A DNA stretch of 62,438 nt from Alistipes sp. CHKCI003 (GCF_900021155.1 NZ_FCNT01000019.1:1-62438), one strand, 5' to 3'. Positions 33,853-43,005 are shown, numbered from the stretch's first letter. The notes: generated from the letters alone by a model not told the origin. Program-made: numbers and translations.

Positions 33853-34997
33853 ACGCGGTCGTCTTTGCGCAGCAGCGCCGCACCGAGCAGCAGCGTCAGC
33901 CAAGGGCTCAGCAGATCGTAGAGGAAGTAGCGGCCCGCGATCCCCGTCTCGCCCAGACGGCGCGCCACACGGCGCACTTCGAGCGCCACCATAAGGTAAC
34001 GGACCGCCACGAGCACGGCGGCCCCGATCTTGTATTCGGCGGGCATGACGGCGAGGGCGCACACGGCCGCCGCGAAGAAGAGCAGACGCGAACAGGGCTC
34101 CCACGCGAGAAAGCGCCGCACGGCGGGCGGATAGAACTTCACGGCCGAACCGAAATAGCGCTCCGCAGCGAACCACCCCCTCAGGCCGCCCCACGTCTTC
34201 TCGCGCAGCGAAGCGCGCGGCGAGAGGATCACGCTCACGTTGTCGCGCGTCATGACCTTCTGCATGAAGAGGTCGTCCTCGCCGATGTTCATATTGAGGT
34301 GCGTGAAGCCGTTGGCCCCGAAGTAGAGGCTCTTCGTGAGGCCGAGGTTGTGGAGCGTGCCCCGATAGGGGCGCCGCCCGACGGCCCGTCCCAGCCAGTC
34401 GGCCGAGTGCATCATCCGCCACGTGCGCATGAGGTAGTTGCGGAGGCCCCTGCCCCGTTCGAGCCCGCAGTAGCCCAGCACGATCTGCCCCTTGCAGAAT
34501 CCCTTGGCCATCAGCGAGAGCCAGCGGTCGGTCCCGGGCACGACATCGGTCGACGAGAAGACGAGATGTTCGTTGTGCGCCGACTTGATGCCCACGTTGA
34601 GCGCCATCTTGCGCGAGATCGGAAAGCGGGGATCGAGCTGGATTTTCGTTACGAAGACCTGCGGGAAGGTGAGCCTGAGCCGCACGAGGTCTTCGTAGAA
34701 ATCGCTGTCGGCGCCCACATAGACCAGCACCACCTCGAAATCGCGGTACTCCTGCGCCAGAATCAGCGGCAGACGCTCCTCGACGAACCCGTAGTCCTCC
34801 GAGAACATCGGGATGACGACCGACAACGCAGGTTCTTCGGCGAGCACCGCGGGCCGGCGGTTGTTCTTGTAGGAGGGAATGCGCCCGTAGACGCACACAT
34901 AGTAGTAGGACTGCACGCACAGCAGCACGAGGAGGAGCGCCGCGAGCGCCACGCCCTCCCATCCGTAGTGCGACAAAACGATATCGGCGAACTGCAT
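33843..34997 (-). CDS. Family 2 glycosyltransferase, membrane-bound
   Basis: The 384-residue protein has an N-terminal membrane helix (about residues 12-35), a GT-A catalytic domain (LSVVIPMFSEDYG, the Asp motif in SSTDVVPG, and the ED of IGEDDLFMQKV) and two or three C-terminal membrane helices (from about residue 300). It should transfer a sugar to a lipid or polysaccharide precursor at the inner membrane. Donor and acceptor are unknown. It overlaps the sigma factor gene by 10 bp. Confidence 0.9.
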   Translation of the reverse strand: MQFADIVLSHYGWEGVALAALLLVLLCVQSYYYVCVYGRIPSYKNNRRPAVLAEEPALSVVIPMFSEDYGFVEERLPLILAQEYRDFEVVLVYVGADSDFYEDLVRLRLTFPQVFVTKIQLDPRFPISRKMALNVGIKSAHNEHLVFSSTDVVPGTDRWLSLMAKGFCKGQIVLGYCGLERGRGLRNYLMRTWRMMHSADWLGRAVGRRPYRGTLHNLGLTKSLYFGANGFTHLNMNIGEDDLFMQKVMTRDNVSVILSPRASLREKTWGGLRGWFAAERYFGSAVKFYPPAVRRFLAWEPCSRLLFFAAAVCALAVMPAEYKIGAAVLVAVRYLMVALEVRRVARRLGETGIAGRYFLYDLLSPWLTLLLGAALLRKDDRVWR

Positions 34998-35022
34998 CGG
35001 AGAAACACTTGTGATTGATTCG

Positions 35023-35030
35023 CAAAGATA
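35023..35030 (-). promoter_or_regulatory. -7 box of the glycosyltransferase-sigma operon
   Basis: TATCTTTG on the minus strand, 26 bp before the start codon, is an exact match. The nearest TTTG (35047-35044) is 13 bp away, shorter than usual. Confidence 0.5.
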
Positions 35031-35115
35031 CGAAAACGAATGTCAAACGGACTCCCCGCGCAGCAAAAAATCGCACCATTCGGCCCGCTCTTTCCGCTTT
35101 TCACAATATTTTGCG

Positions 35116-35140
35116 TACTTTTGTCCTTCAAAGTAGGAGG
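35116..35140 (+). promoter_or_regulatory. -7 box and strong Shine-Dalgarno of tgt
   Basis: TACTTTTG (35116-35123) is an exact -7 match. TAGGAGGT (about 35134-35141) just before the ATG at 35142 is one of the few strong ribosome-binding sites in the window and fixes the start. Confidence 0.65.
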
Positions 35141-35141
35141 T

Positions 35142-36275
35142 ATGAAATTCACTGTACAACATAAAGACCCCGCCACACGGGCCCGCGCCGGCGAGCTGCA
35201 GACCGACCACGGCATCGTCCGCACCCCGATCTTCATGCCCGTGGGGACGGCCGCGGCCGTCAAGGGCATCTTCCACCGCGACGTACGCGACGAAGCCCGG
35301 GCGCAGATCATTCTGGCGAACACCTACCACCTCTACCTGCGCCCCGGCATGGAGATCATCGAGCGCGCGGGCGGCGTTCACCGTTTTTCGTCGTGGGAGG
35401 GGCCCATGCTCACCGACAGCGGCGGATTTCAGGTCTTCTCGCTGGCCGACTGCCGCAAGCTCCGGGAGGAGGGGTGCCACTTCCGCTCGCACATCGACGG
35501 ATCGAAGCATCTGTTCACCCCCGAGAGCGTGATCGACACCGAGCGCACGATCGGCGCCGACATCATGATGGCCTTCGACGAGTGTCCTCCCGGCGACGCC
35601 CCGCGCGAGTACGCCTCCAAGTCGCTCGATCTGACCGAGCGCTGGCTCGACCGCTGCTTCGACCGCTACCACCGCACGCAGCCCCGCTACGGCCACTATC
35701 AGGCGCTTTTCCCCATCGTGCAGGGATGCGCCTATCCCGACCTCAGGGCCCGTGCGGCGGAGAACGTGCAGCGTTACGACGCCGACGGATACGCCATCGG
35801 CGGTCTGGCCGTCGGCGAACCCACGGAGGTGATGTACGAGATGATCGAGGTCGTGAACGCCATCCTGCCCGAGGACCGGCCCCGCTACCTGATGGGGGTC
35901 GGCACCCCCGTGAACATCCTCGAAGGGATCGAACGCGGCGTCGACATGTTCGACTGCGTGATGCCCACGCGCAACGGCCGCAACGGCCAGCTCTTCACGT
36001 CGGAGGGGATCATCAACATCCGCAACCGCAAGTGGGCCGACGACTTCGCGCCCCTCGACCCCGAGGGCACCGCCTTCGTCGACCGGACCTACACCAAAGC
36101 CTACCTTCACCACTTGGCGGCTGCGGGCGAGATGCTGGCGGCGCAGATCGCCTCGCTGCACAACATCGCCTTCTACCTCCGGCTTGTTACGGAGGCGCGT
36201 GCGCACATCGTCGCCGGCGACTTCAAGCCGTGGAAGGAACGGATGGTCGCCAAATTGGGCCGGAGACTCCGATAA
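35142..36275 (+). CDS. tgt: tRNA-guanine transglycosylase
   Basis: Tgt exchanges G34 for the queuosine precursor preQ1 in GUN-anticodon tRNAs. The 377-residue barrel has Asp92 in the LTDSGGFQVFSL motif and the nucleophile Asp271 in FDCVMPTRNGR. The zinc loop that in E. coli reads DPECDCYTC is here DPEGTAFVD (residues 307-314), so the three Cys ligands are missing while a His remains at 340. This looks like a zinc-free lineage variant. The gene leads a run tgt, lptF/G, PASTA, rluD, ygiQ with 3-13 bp gaps. Confidence 0.95.
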   Translation: MKFTVQHKDPATRARAGELQTDHGIVRTPIFMPVGTAAAVKGIFHRDVRDEARAQIILANTYHLYLRPGMEIIERAGGVHRFSSWEGPMLTDSGGFQVFSLADCRKLREEGCHFRSHIDGSKHLFTPESVIDTERTIGADIMMAFDECPPGDAPREYASKSLDLTERWLDRCFDRYHRTQPRYGHYQALFPIVQGCAYPDLRARAAENVQRYDADGYAIGGLAVGEPTEVMYEMIEVVNAILPEDRPRYLMGVGTPVNILEGIERGVDMFDCVMPTRNGRNGQLFTSEGIINIRNRKWADDFAPLDPEGTAFVDRTYTKAYLHHLAAAGEMLAAQIASLHNIAFYLRLVTEARAHIVAGDFKPWKERMVAKLGRRLR

Positions 36276-36287
36276 AACGCCGAAACC

Positions 36288-37391
36288 ATGAAACTCCGTT
36301 TTCCCGGGTTCAAGATACTGGACCGCTACATACTGGGGAAATTCCTCTCGACCTACTTCTTCGCCATCGCGATGATCATCGTCGTGGTGGTGATCTTCGA
36401 CTATGTGGAGAAGATCGACGACTTCACGGAGCTCAAAGCCCCGCTGAAGGCGATCGTCTTCGACTACTACCTGAACTTCATCCCCTTCTTCATCAACCAG
36501 TTCAGCGGTCTGTTCACCTTCATCGCCGTGATCTTCTTCACCTCGAAGATGGCCTACCAGACCGAGATCGTCGCCATGCTCTCGGGCGGCATGTCGTTCC
36601 GGCGCCTCATGTGGCCCTACTTCCTCGGGGCGCTGGTCATCTCGGCCCTGTCGATGACGCTGAGCCTGTGGATCATCCCCGTTACGCAGCGCTCGACCGT
36701 GGCCTTCGAGAGCAAATACCGCAAGAACCGCCAGTCGACCCAGTACGACCGCCACATCTACCGTCAGCTCGAACCGGGGACGTTCGTCTACATCCGCGGC
36801 TACTCCGACCAGTCGAAGCAGGCGCAGTTCTTCGCTCTGGAACACTACGACGGCAGCACCATGACCCGTTCGCTCGAAGCCGCCGACGCGAAGCTCGACC
36901 CCGCATCCAAACGCTGGACCGCCAACCGCTACACCACGCGCGAGTTCGACTCGCTGGGCACGGAGACCTTCACGCCGCGCCGCAACCTCGACACGCTCAT
37001 CGACCTCGAAATGGCCGAGCTGGGGCGCGTGGCCGACCTCGTGGAGACGATGAACATCACCGAGCTGAACGAATTCCTCGCCCAGCAGCGGGCCAAAGGC
37101 TCCGACTCGGTGAACATCATCGCCGTGGAGAAACACGCGCGCTTCGCCTATCCGCTGGCGACCTTCATCCTCACGCTGATCGGCGTCTCGCTCTCCTCGC
37201 GCAAGGTGCGCGGCGGCACGGGCCTCCACATCGGCATCGGCACGGGCCTCTGCTTCTCGTACATCCTCTTCAACCGCTTCTTCGAGGAGTTCGCCAAGAG
37301 CGGCACCATGCCCGCCGGACTGGCCGTCTGGACCCCCAACCTCATCTATCTGCTGATCGCCGTCTACCTCTACCGCAAGGCCCCGAAATAA
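36288..37391 (+). CDS. LptF/LptG-family lipopolysaccharide export permease
   Basis: The 367-residue inner-membrane protein has three N-terminal membrane helices (about residues 20-120), a periplasmic beta-jellyroll (about 130-260) and three C-terminal helices (about 280-365). This is the YjgP/YjgQ fold of the LptB2FG transporter that extracts LPS from the inner membrane. Whether it is LptF or LptG cannot be decided here. No second paralog or lptB lies in the window. It lies 13 bp after tgt. Confidence 0.92.
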   Translation: MKLRFPGFKILDRYILGKFLSTYFFAIAMIIVVVVIFDYVEKIDDFTELKAPLKAIVFDYYLNFIPFFINQFSGLFTFIAVIFFTSKMAYQTEIVAMLSGGMSFRRLMWPYFLGALVISALSMTLSLWIIPVTQRSTVAFESKYRKNRQSTQYDRHIYRQLEPGTFVYIRGYSDQSKQAQFFALEHYDGSTMTRSLEAADAKLDPASKRWTANRYTTREFDSLGTETFTPRRNLDTLIDLEMAELGRVADLVETMNITELNEFLAQQRAKGSDSVNIIAVEKHARFAYPLATFILTLIGVSLSSRKVRGGTGLHIGIGTGLCFSYILFNRFFEEFAKSGTMPAGLAVWTPNLIYLLIAVYLYRKAPK

Positions 37392-37404
37392 CCCTACAAC
37401 CGCC

Positions 37405-38421
37405 ATGCAGAAACCCGTCCGATACTGGAACGCACTCCGCCGCAGGCCGCTGGCCTGCCACCTCGCGCTCATCGCGCTCACGCTCGTCGCGCTGGCCGTC
37501 GCGGCCCACGTGCTGATGCTCGCCGGCACGCGCCACGGCGCCCGCCGCACCGTGCCCGACTTCTCGGGCATGCCGCTGGCCGAAGCGCAGCGGAAGGCGC
37601 ACGACCGCGACCTCGTGCTCGCCGTCAACGACTCGCTCTTCGTCCCGGCCTACGAAGGCGGCATCGTGCTCGACCAGCTCCCCGAAGGGGGCGTCGAGGT
37701 CAAGCCCGGACGCACGGTCTACCTCACGATCAACTCCTTCCGGCAGAAGATGGTGCCCGTACCCTACGTGGCGGGCCGCTCGCTCCGGCAGGCCAAGAAC
37801 ATGCTCGAAATCGCCGGGCTCGGGATCGACCGTCTGGTCTACCGCGCCGACATGGCCACCAACTACGTGCTGGCCGAATACTGCGACGGGCAGGAGGTGC
37901 TCCCCGCGAGCCGCATGGAGGCCGAAGCAGGGACGGGGATTACGCTCCACGTGGGAGTCGAAGGCGGCTGCGGCACGGTCGTAACGCCCAACGTTACGGG
38001 CTATCCGCTCGCCGAGGCCAAGGGCCGGCTGTGGGAGCTGGGCCTCAACGTCGGGCGGATCGACTTCGACGAGGGCATCAACCTGCTCAACCAGAAAGAC
38101 GCGCGCGTCTACGTCCAAAGCCCCGGACAGGAGCAGAGCGTCCCCCTCGGCTCGGAGGTCGATCTGCGGCTCACGCTCGACAAGGAGCGGGCCGCCAAGG
38201 TGCGTGCCGAGGCCGAGAAAGCCGCCCGTGCGCTGGCCGAGGAGCGGATCCGGCGCGAACAGGCCGCGGCCGATTCGCTGGCGCGCATACGGCTGGAACA
38301 TGCGCTGACGCCCGCCGGACCGCAGTCGGGGGCATCGCAACCGCAAAACGGCACCCCTTCGGACCCGCCGCCCGCCGCGGCCCAAGCCCGAGACGACGAA
38401 ACGGACGAATTTTTCTTCTGA
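37405..38421 (+). CDS. Orphan PASTA-domain membrane protein
   Basis: The 338-residue protein has a short cytosolic N-terminus and one membrane helix (about residues 18-40). Three PASTA repeats follow, about 45-115, 116-190 and 195-260 (VPDFSGMPLAEAQRK, VPYVAGRSLRQAKNML, TPNVTGYPLAEAKGRL). Then come an Ala/Glu/Arg-rich helix and a Pro-rich tail ending EFFF. PASTA domains elsewhere bind muropeptides and are usually fused to kinases or PBPs. Here neither is present. It lies 14 bp after the lptF/G gene. Confidence 0.9.
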   Translation: MQKPVRYWNALRRRPLACHLALIALTLVALAVAAHVLMLAGTRHGARRTVPDFSGMPLAEAQRKAHDRDLVLAVNDSLFVPAYEGGIVLDQLPEGGVEVKPGRTVYLTINSFRQKMVPVPYVAGRSLRQAKNMLEIAGLGIDRLVYRADMATNYVLAEYCDGQEVLPASRMEAEAGTGITLHVGVEGGCGTVVTPNVTGYPLAEAKGRLWELGLNVGRIDFDEGINLLNQKDARVYVQSPGQEQSVPLGSEVDLRLTLDKERAAKVRAEAEKAARALAEERIRREQAAADSLARIRLEHALTPAGPQSGASQPQNGTPSDPPPAAAQARDDETDEFFF

Positions 38422-38424
38422 CCG

Positions 38425-39507
38425 ATGACCGACGACAGATACACCGACCAGCAGACCGACGAAATCGACGAAAGCGGCGAGGAACAGGACGAACTCTACG
38501 AACACTTCGCCCTCACGGTCGACAAGGGTCAGACCCCCATGCGTCTCGACAGGTTCCTCACCGTCCGCATGGAGCACACCTCGCGCAACCGCATACAGGC
38601 GGCGGCCGACAGCGGCAACATCCTCGTGAACGGCACGGCCGCCAAATCGAGCTACAAGATCAAGCCGCTCGACCGCATCTCGATCGTGATGCCCTATCCG
38701 CGCCGCGAGACGGAGATCGTCCCCGAGCATATCCCGCTCGAAATCGTCTATGAAGACGACGATCTGCTGGTGGTCGACAAACCGGCGGGGATGGTCGTCC
38801 ACCCGGGGCACGGCAATTACAGCGGCACGCTGGTCAACGCCCTCGCGTGGCATCTGCGCGAGCTGCCCCTCTTCCGCGAGGGGAACCAGCGCGCGGGGCT
38901 CGTCCACCGCATCGACAAGAACACCTCGGGACTGCTCGTGGTAGCGAAGAACGAACTCGCCCACGCCCGGCTGGCGAAGCAGTTCTTCGACCATACGGTC
39001 CACCGCCGCTATACGGCGCTGGTCTGGGGCAACCTCCCCGAAGACGAGGGAACCATCACGGGCCACATCGGCCGCTCGCCCAAAGACCGGCTCAAGATGC
39101 ACGTCTTCGCGGACGGCTCGGACGGCAAACACGCCGTTACGCATTGGCGCGTGCTGAAACGCTACGGCTACGCAACGCTCGCGGAGTGCCGTCTCGAAAC
39201 GGGGCGCACGCACCAGATCCGCGTCCACATGGCGTGGCAGGGCCACCCCCTGTTCAACGACGAACGCTACGGCGGCGACCGCATCCTGAAGGGCACGACC
39301 TTCGCCAAGTACAAACAATTCATCGAGAACTGCTTCGCACTCATGCCCCGCCATGCGCTCCACGCCCGTTCGCTCGGGTTCGTACACCCGCGCACGGGCG
39401 AGGAGTTGCGCTTCGAGAGCGCGCTGCCGGAGGACTTCCGGCAGCTCGTGGAGAAGTGGGACGGCTACACCGCCTCGGCGCGCCAGTCTCTCGACGACGA
39501 ATCCTGA
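38425..39507 (+). CDS. rluD: RluD-type 23S rRNA pseudouridine synthase
   Basis: RluA-family enzymes make pseudouridines in 23S rRNA. RluD acts on helix 69. The 360-residue protein has an acidic N-terminal extension, an S4 domain (residues 35-95, MRLDRFLTVRM) and the catalytic HRIDKNTSGLLV motif with its Asp. The RTHQIRVHMAWQGHPL motif follows. The start lies 3 bp after the PASTA gene stop. The RluD assignment over RluA or RluC rests on the S4 domain and length. Confidence 0.88.
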   Translation: MTDDRYTDQQTDEIDESGEEQDELYEHFALTVDKGQTPMRLDRFLTVRMEHTSRNRIQAAADSGNILVNGTAAKSSYKIKPLDRISIVMPYPRRETEIVPEHIPLEIVYEDDDLLVVDKPAGMVVHPGHGNYSGTLVNALAWHLRELPLFREGNQRAGLVHRIDKNTSGLLVVAKNELAHARLAKQFFDHTVHRRYTALVWGNLPEDEGTITGHIGRSPKDRLKMHVFADGSDGKHAVTHWRVLKRYGYATLAECRLETGRTHQIRVHMAWQGHPLFNDERYGGDRILKGTTFAKYKQFIENCFALMPRHALHARSLGFVHPRTGEELRFESALPEDFRQLVEKWDGYTASARQSLDDES

Positions 39508-39517
39508 CCGACCGCCC

Positions 39518-41437
39518 ATGTTCCTGCCCACCACCCTCAAGGAGGTACGCGCCCTCGGCTGGGACTGCCTCGACGTCATCCTCTTCACGGGCGACGCCTA
39601 TGTCGATCATCCGGCCTTCGGCGCCGCCGTCGTCGGACGGCTGCTCGAAGCCGAGGGCTATCGGGTGGCGATCGTGCCGCAGCCCAACTGGCGCGACGAC
39701 CTGCGCGACTTCACCAAGCTGGGCGCGCCGCGTCTGTTCTTCGGCGTCTCGGGCGGCGCGATGGACTCGATGGTCAACCACTACACGGCCAACCTGCGCC
39801 TGCGCCACGACGACGCCTACACGCCGGGCGGCAAGGCGGGTTTCCGCCCCGACCGCGCCGTCGCGGTCTACACGCGGATCCTCAAGCGGCTCTTTCCCCA
39901 CACGCCCGTGGTCGCCGGCGGCATCGAGGCTTCGCTGCGCCGGCTGGCCCACTACGACTACTGGAGCGACACGGTGATGCCTTCGATCCTCGCCGACAGC
40001 GGCGCCGACCTTTTGATCTACGGCATGGGCGAGGGAGTCGTGCAGCAGGTGGCCCGTGCCATGCGCAACGGCTACAACGCCAAGCTGCTCCGCAAGATCC
40101 GGCAGGTGGCCTTCCTCGCGGACAGCGGCTATGTCGACCGCCTCGACCCCGGGACCACGATCCGTCTGCACTCCTACGAGGAGTGCGCGCGCAACGACCG
40201 CGCCTTCGGCGAGAACTTCACCGTCATCGAGACCCAGAGCAACCTCATGGAGCCGGTGCACACGCTCGTCGAACCCACGGGCGACCGCTTCGTCGTGGTC
40301 AACCCGCCGCTGGCGACCCTCTCGACCGAGGAGCTCGACCGCTCGTTCGACCTGCCCTACGAGCGGGCGCCCCATCCGCGTTATGCGGGCAAGGGGGATA
40401 TTCCGGCGTGGGAGATGATCAAATTCTCGGTCAACCTCCACCGCGGCTGCTTCGGCGGCTGCTCGTTCTGCACCATCTCGGCCCATCAGGGCAAGTTCGT
40501 CCACTCGCGCAGCGAGCGTTCGATCCTCGCCGAGGTGGAGCGCATCGCCCGCATGCCCGGTTTCAAGGGCTGCCTCTCCGACGTGGGCGGCCCCTCGGCC
40601 AACATGTACGGGCTCGGCGGCCGCGACCGCACGCTCTGCGCCAAGTGCCGCCGCCCGTCGTGTCTGCATCCGAAAAAGTGCCCCAACCTCGACGACGACC
40701 ACCGGCCGCTCATGGAACTCTATGCCAAGATACGGGCCGTGAAGGGGATCCGGAAGGCTTTCATCGGCAGCGGCATCCGCTACGACCTGTTCGACGGCGG
40801 CGACTACCTGCGCACCGTCCTGCGGCACCACACCTCGGGCCGCCTGAAGGTCGCGCCCGAACACACCGAGGACCGCGTGCTGCGGCTCATGCGCAAACCG
40901 CCGTTCGCCCTCTTCGAGCGCCTGAACGACGACTTCCGCCGCATCTGCCGCGAAGAGGGGCTGCCCTACCAGTTGATCCCCTATTTCATCTCGTCGCACC
41001 CGGGCTGCACGGAGACGGACATGCGTTCGCTCGCGCAAAAGGTGCTCGGCAGGCTGCACTTCACGCTCGAACAGGTGCAGGACCTCACCCCCACGCCGAT
41101 GACCCTCTCGTCGGTCATGTTCCGCACGGGCGAGAATCCCTACACCCGCGAACCGGTCTACGTCGCCCGCTCGCAGGACGAAAAACGGCGGCAGAAGAGC
41201 TACTTCTTCCGCGAACGGCCCGGCGAGCGCGGGCGGCGAATCCGTGCAGGCGCCCGTCCCGATGGCGGCACCCGTCCCGGCACCGCTACCCGTGCCGAAT
41301 CCGGGATCCGTTCCGGCACCCGCTCCGAAGCCATGCCCCGTTCCGAGTCCGGCATCGGGGCCGCCGACCGCCCCAAGTCCGGCGCCGGCCCCGACGCCGC
41401 CGGCCGGAAACGCAAAAAAAAGACGAGCCGCAGGTAA
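39518..41437 (+). CDS. YgiQ-family radical SAM protein
   Basis: The 639-residue protein has the N-terminal UPF0313 domain (TTLKEVRALGWDCLDVILFTGDAYVDHP), the radical-SAM cluster motif Cys-x3-Cys-x2-Cys (CFGGCSFCTIS), a further Cys cluster (CAKCRRPSCLHPKKC) and the C-terminal YgiQ part up to SYFFRERPG. The last 70 residues are Arg/Gly/Ser/Pro low complexity ending in a lysine cluster. The function of the family is not established. The frame upstream of 39518 is a shadow of the rluD gene. A minus-strand terminator overlaps its stop codon. Confidence 0.9.
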   Translation: MFLPTTLKEVRALGWDCLDVILFTGDAYVDHPAFGAAVVGRLLEAEGYRVAIVPQPNWRDDLRDFTKLGAPRLFFGVSGGAMDSMVNHYTANLRLRHDDAYTPGGKAGFRPDRAVAVYTRILKRLFPHTPVVAGGIEASLRRLAHYDYWSDTVMPSILADSGADLLIYGMGEGVVQQVARAMRNGYNAKLLRKIRQVAFLADSGYVDRLDPGTTIRLHSYEECARNDRAFGENFTVIETQSNLMEPVHTLVEPTGDRFVVVNPPLATLSTEELDRSFDLPYERAPHPRYAGKGDIPAWEMIKFSVNLHRGCFGGCSFCTISAHQGKFVHSRSERSILAEVERIARMPGFKGCLSDVGGPSANMYGLGGRDRTLCAKCRRPSCLHPKKCPNLDDDHRPLMELYAKIRAVKGIRKAFIGSGIRYDLFDGGDYLRTVLRHHTSGRLKVAPEHTEDRVLRLMRKPPFALFERLNDDFRRICREEGLPYQLIPYFISSHPGCTETDMRSLAQKVLGRLHFTLEQVQDLTPTPMTLSSVMFRTGENPYTREPVYVARSQDEKRRQKSYFFRERPGERGRRIRAGARPDGGTRPGTATRAESGIRSGTRSEAMPRSESGIGAADRPKSGAGPDAAGRKRKKKTSRR

Positions 41438-41458
41438 ATACACCCGCAGCCCGTCGTC
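41414..41458 (-). terminator. Minus-strand terminator overlapping the ygiQ stop codon
   Basis: Read on the minus strand, GACGA-CGG-GCTGCGGGTG pairs with the stretch TACCTGCGGCTCGTC (two wobbles, a 3-nt bulge), followed by eight T. The T-run is the complement of the lysine codons at the end of the ygiQ-type gene. Confidence 0.55.
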
Positions 41459-41753
41459 CGCCTTCCGGCGACCGTCCACCCGTCGCGGCACGATACGCCT
41501 CGGACACGGCTGTCCTTCATGCCCGCTCTACCGGATACGGCTCCTCCGGGCGCCCCCGACACTCTCCGGGCGATGCCCGGACCGCCCCCGGATTATCGAA
41601 AAAGAGGGGCGGACAACCTCCGTCCAACCATTCCGCCCCTGCCGGAACAGACACCGACAGGGGCGATTCCCGATTTTCGAGACCCGACAGACAGCCTTTC
41701 TCTCCGCAATCGTCCTCCAGCCCGGCACGCTCCGGGCAGAACGCCGACCGCAC
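41438..41753. other. Spacer between convergent genes
   Basis: 316 bp between the ygiQ-type gene and the YeiH-type gene. It contains a clear minus-strand terminator (41599-41640). Nothing else is recognisable. Confidence 0.5.
41599..41640 (-). terminator. Terminator of the porin-YeiH operon
   Basis: AGGGGCGGA and TCCGCCCCT form a 9-bp perfect stem with an 18-nt loop, and on the minus strand TCTTTTTC follows. It lies about 115 nt after the YeiH-type stop. Confidence 0.75.
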
Positions 41754-42995
41754 TCAGCTCCACATCGGTTTGAGCACGCCGAACAGAAGATAAGCCACGG
41801 CGAGCGTCGCCACGACGTTGAATCCCTGCGCGATGAGAAACGCCGCGAGCGGCCGCCGGTTCCCGCGCGAGAAGATGTCGCGGAAACGGGTCTCCAGCCC
41901 GATGCAGACGAACGCGATGCTGAAAAGCGTGTTGCTGAATCCCTTGGTGATCCTGCCCGCGGCCCGCGCCGTCTCCGCGTCGAGGCAGAAGCTGAAGATC
42001 AGCGACGCCAGCACGAAACCCACCACGAACTTCGGGAAGCGGCTCCAGATCACGCCGAGCGTCGGCTTCTCGCGGCGCTCCTGCCCGCTGCAAGACCAAT
42101 AGAGCGAAATGGCGAAAGCCGCCAGCCCCAGCAGTACGTTCTGCGACGACTTGACGATGATGGCCGTCCGCGCGGCCTCGTCGCCCAGCATGGTACCCGA
42201 CGCGGCCACGGCTCCCGTGGTGTCGATCGTGCCGCCGAGCCATGCTCCGGCGACCTCCCCGCCGAGCCCCATGAGCTCCGCGAGCCACGGCATCAGATAC
42301 ATCATCGGCACGGCGCAAACCAGCACAAGCGAGATGATGTACGAGAGCTTGCGGTTGTCGCCGCGAATCACGCCGCTCGTGGCGATCGCCGCCGAGACGC
42401 CGCAGATCGACACGGCGCTCGACAGCATCGTGGACATCTCTCTGTCGACCCCCAGCCGGCGCGAAATCCAGAACGCGAAGTACCACACCGCGACCACGAC
42501 CACGAGCGCCTGCCCGAGCCCGTAGGCTCCCGACCGGAGCACATCGTCGAAAAGGATCGTCGAACCGAGGCAGACGATACCTATCTTTATATAAAATTCA
42601 CTCTGTATCGCCGGCCTGAGCCACTCGGGCAGCCGGCACGTGTTGCCGATCGCCAGCCCGAACAGCACGGCGAAGAAGACCGATTCGAAACCCCATTCGC
42701 GCACCGGCCCGGTCGCGGCCGCGGCCGACGCCAGCACGGCCAGCGCGAAGATCGCAGCGAGCGAGAGCGCCAGCCCCCCGGCCGGCCGTCGCAGCAGCCG
42801 TTGGCACCCCGCGGTCAGCACCAGCAGAAACAGATAGAGCCCCAGCCCCTTCGCGGCGTCCGCCGGCGTTGCGAACTTCTCCGGCATGCGGGGCATCCAT
42901 CCGGGTGCGGCGAGCGACAGGACGAGGATCAGCATCCCCGCCGCCACGATGATCCAATCTTCCGTCCGGAAGCGTTCCAACCGTTTTTTCATCAC
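41754..42995 (-). CDS. YeiH/UPF0324-family transporter
   Basis: The 413-residue inner-membrane protein has about eleven hydrophobic segments and the family motifs GLAIGNTC, KIGIVCLGSTILFDDV, SSAVSICGVSAAIATSGVIRG and GGTIDTTGAVAASG. The UPF0324 (putative sulfate exporter) family is often next to sulfur-metabolism genes, but its substrate is unproven. Here it follows a phosphate-type porin by 10 bp, so the two probably handle the same anion. Two Met codons compete for the start (42995, 42992). Confidence 0.87.
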   Translation of the reverse strand: MMKKRLERFRTEDWIIVAAGMLILVLSLAAPGWMPRMPEKFATPADAAKGLGLYLFLLVLTAGCQRLLRRPAGGLALSLAAIFALAVLASAAAATGPVREWGFESVFFAVLFGLAIGNTCRLPEWLRPAIQSEFYIKIGIVCLGSTILFDDVLRSGAYGLGQALVVVVAVWYFAFWISRRLGVDREMSTMLSSAVSICGVSAAIATSGVIRGDNRKLSYIISLVLVCAVPMMYLMPWLAELMGLGGEVAGAWLGGTIDTTGAVAASGTMLGDEAARTAIIVKSSQNVLLGLAAFAISLYWSCSGQERREKPTLGVIWSRFPKFVVGFVLASLIFSFCLDAETARAAGRITKGFSNTLFSIAFVCIGLETRFRDIFSRGNRRPLAAFLIAQGFNVVATLAVAYLLFGVLKPMWS

Positions 42996-43005
42996 TCCCC
43001 CGTTT

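Noticed and set aside
41220..41437. Repeated Pro-Ala or Gly-Thr peptides in other frames of the ygiQ tail
   Set aside because: The repetitive text belongs to the low-complexity end of the real frame, and the other frames lack starts or domains.
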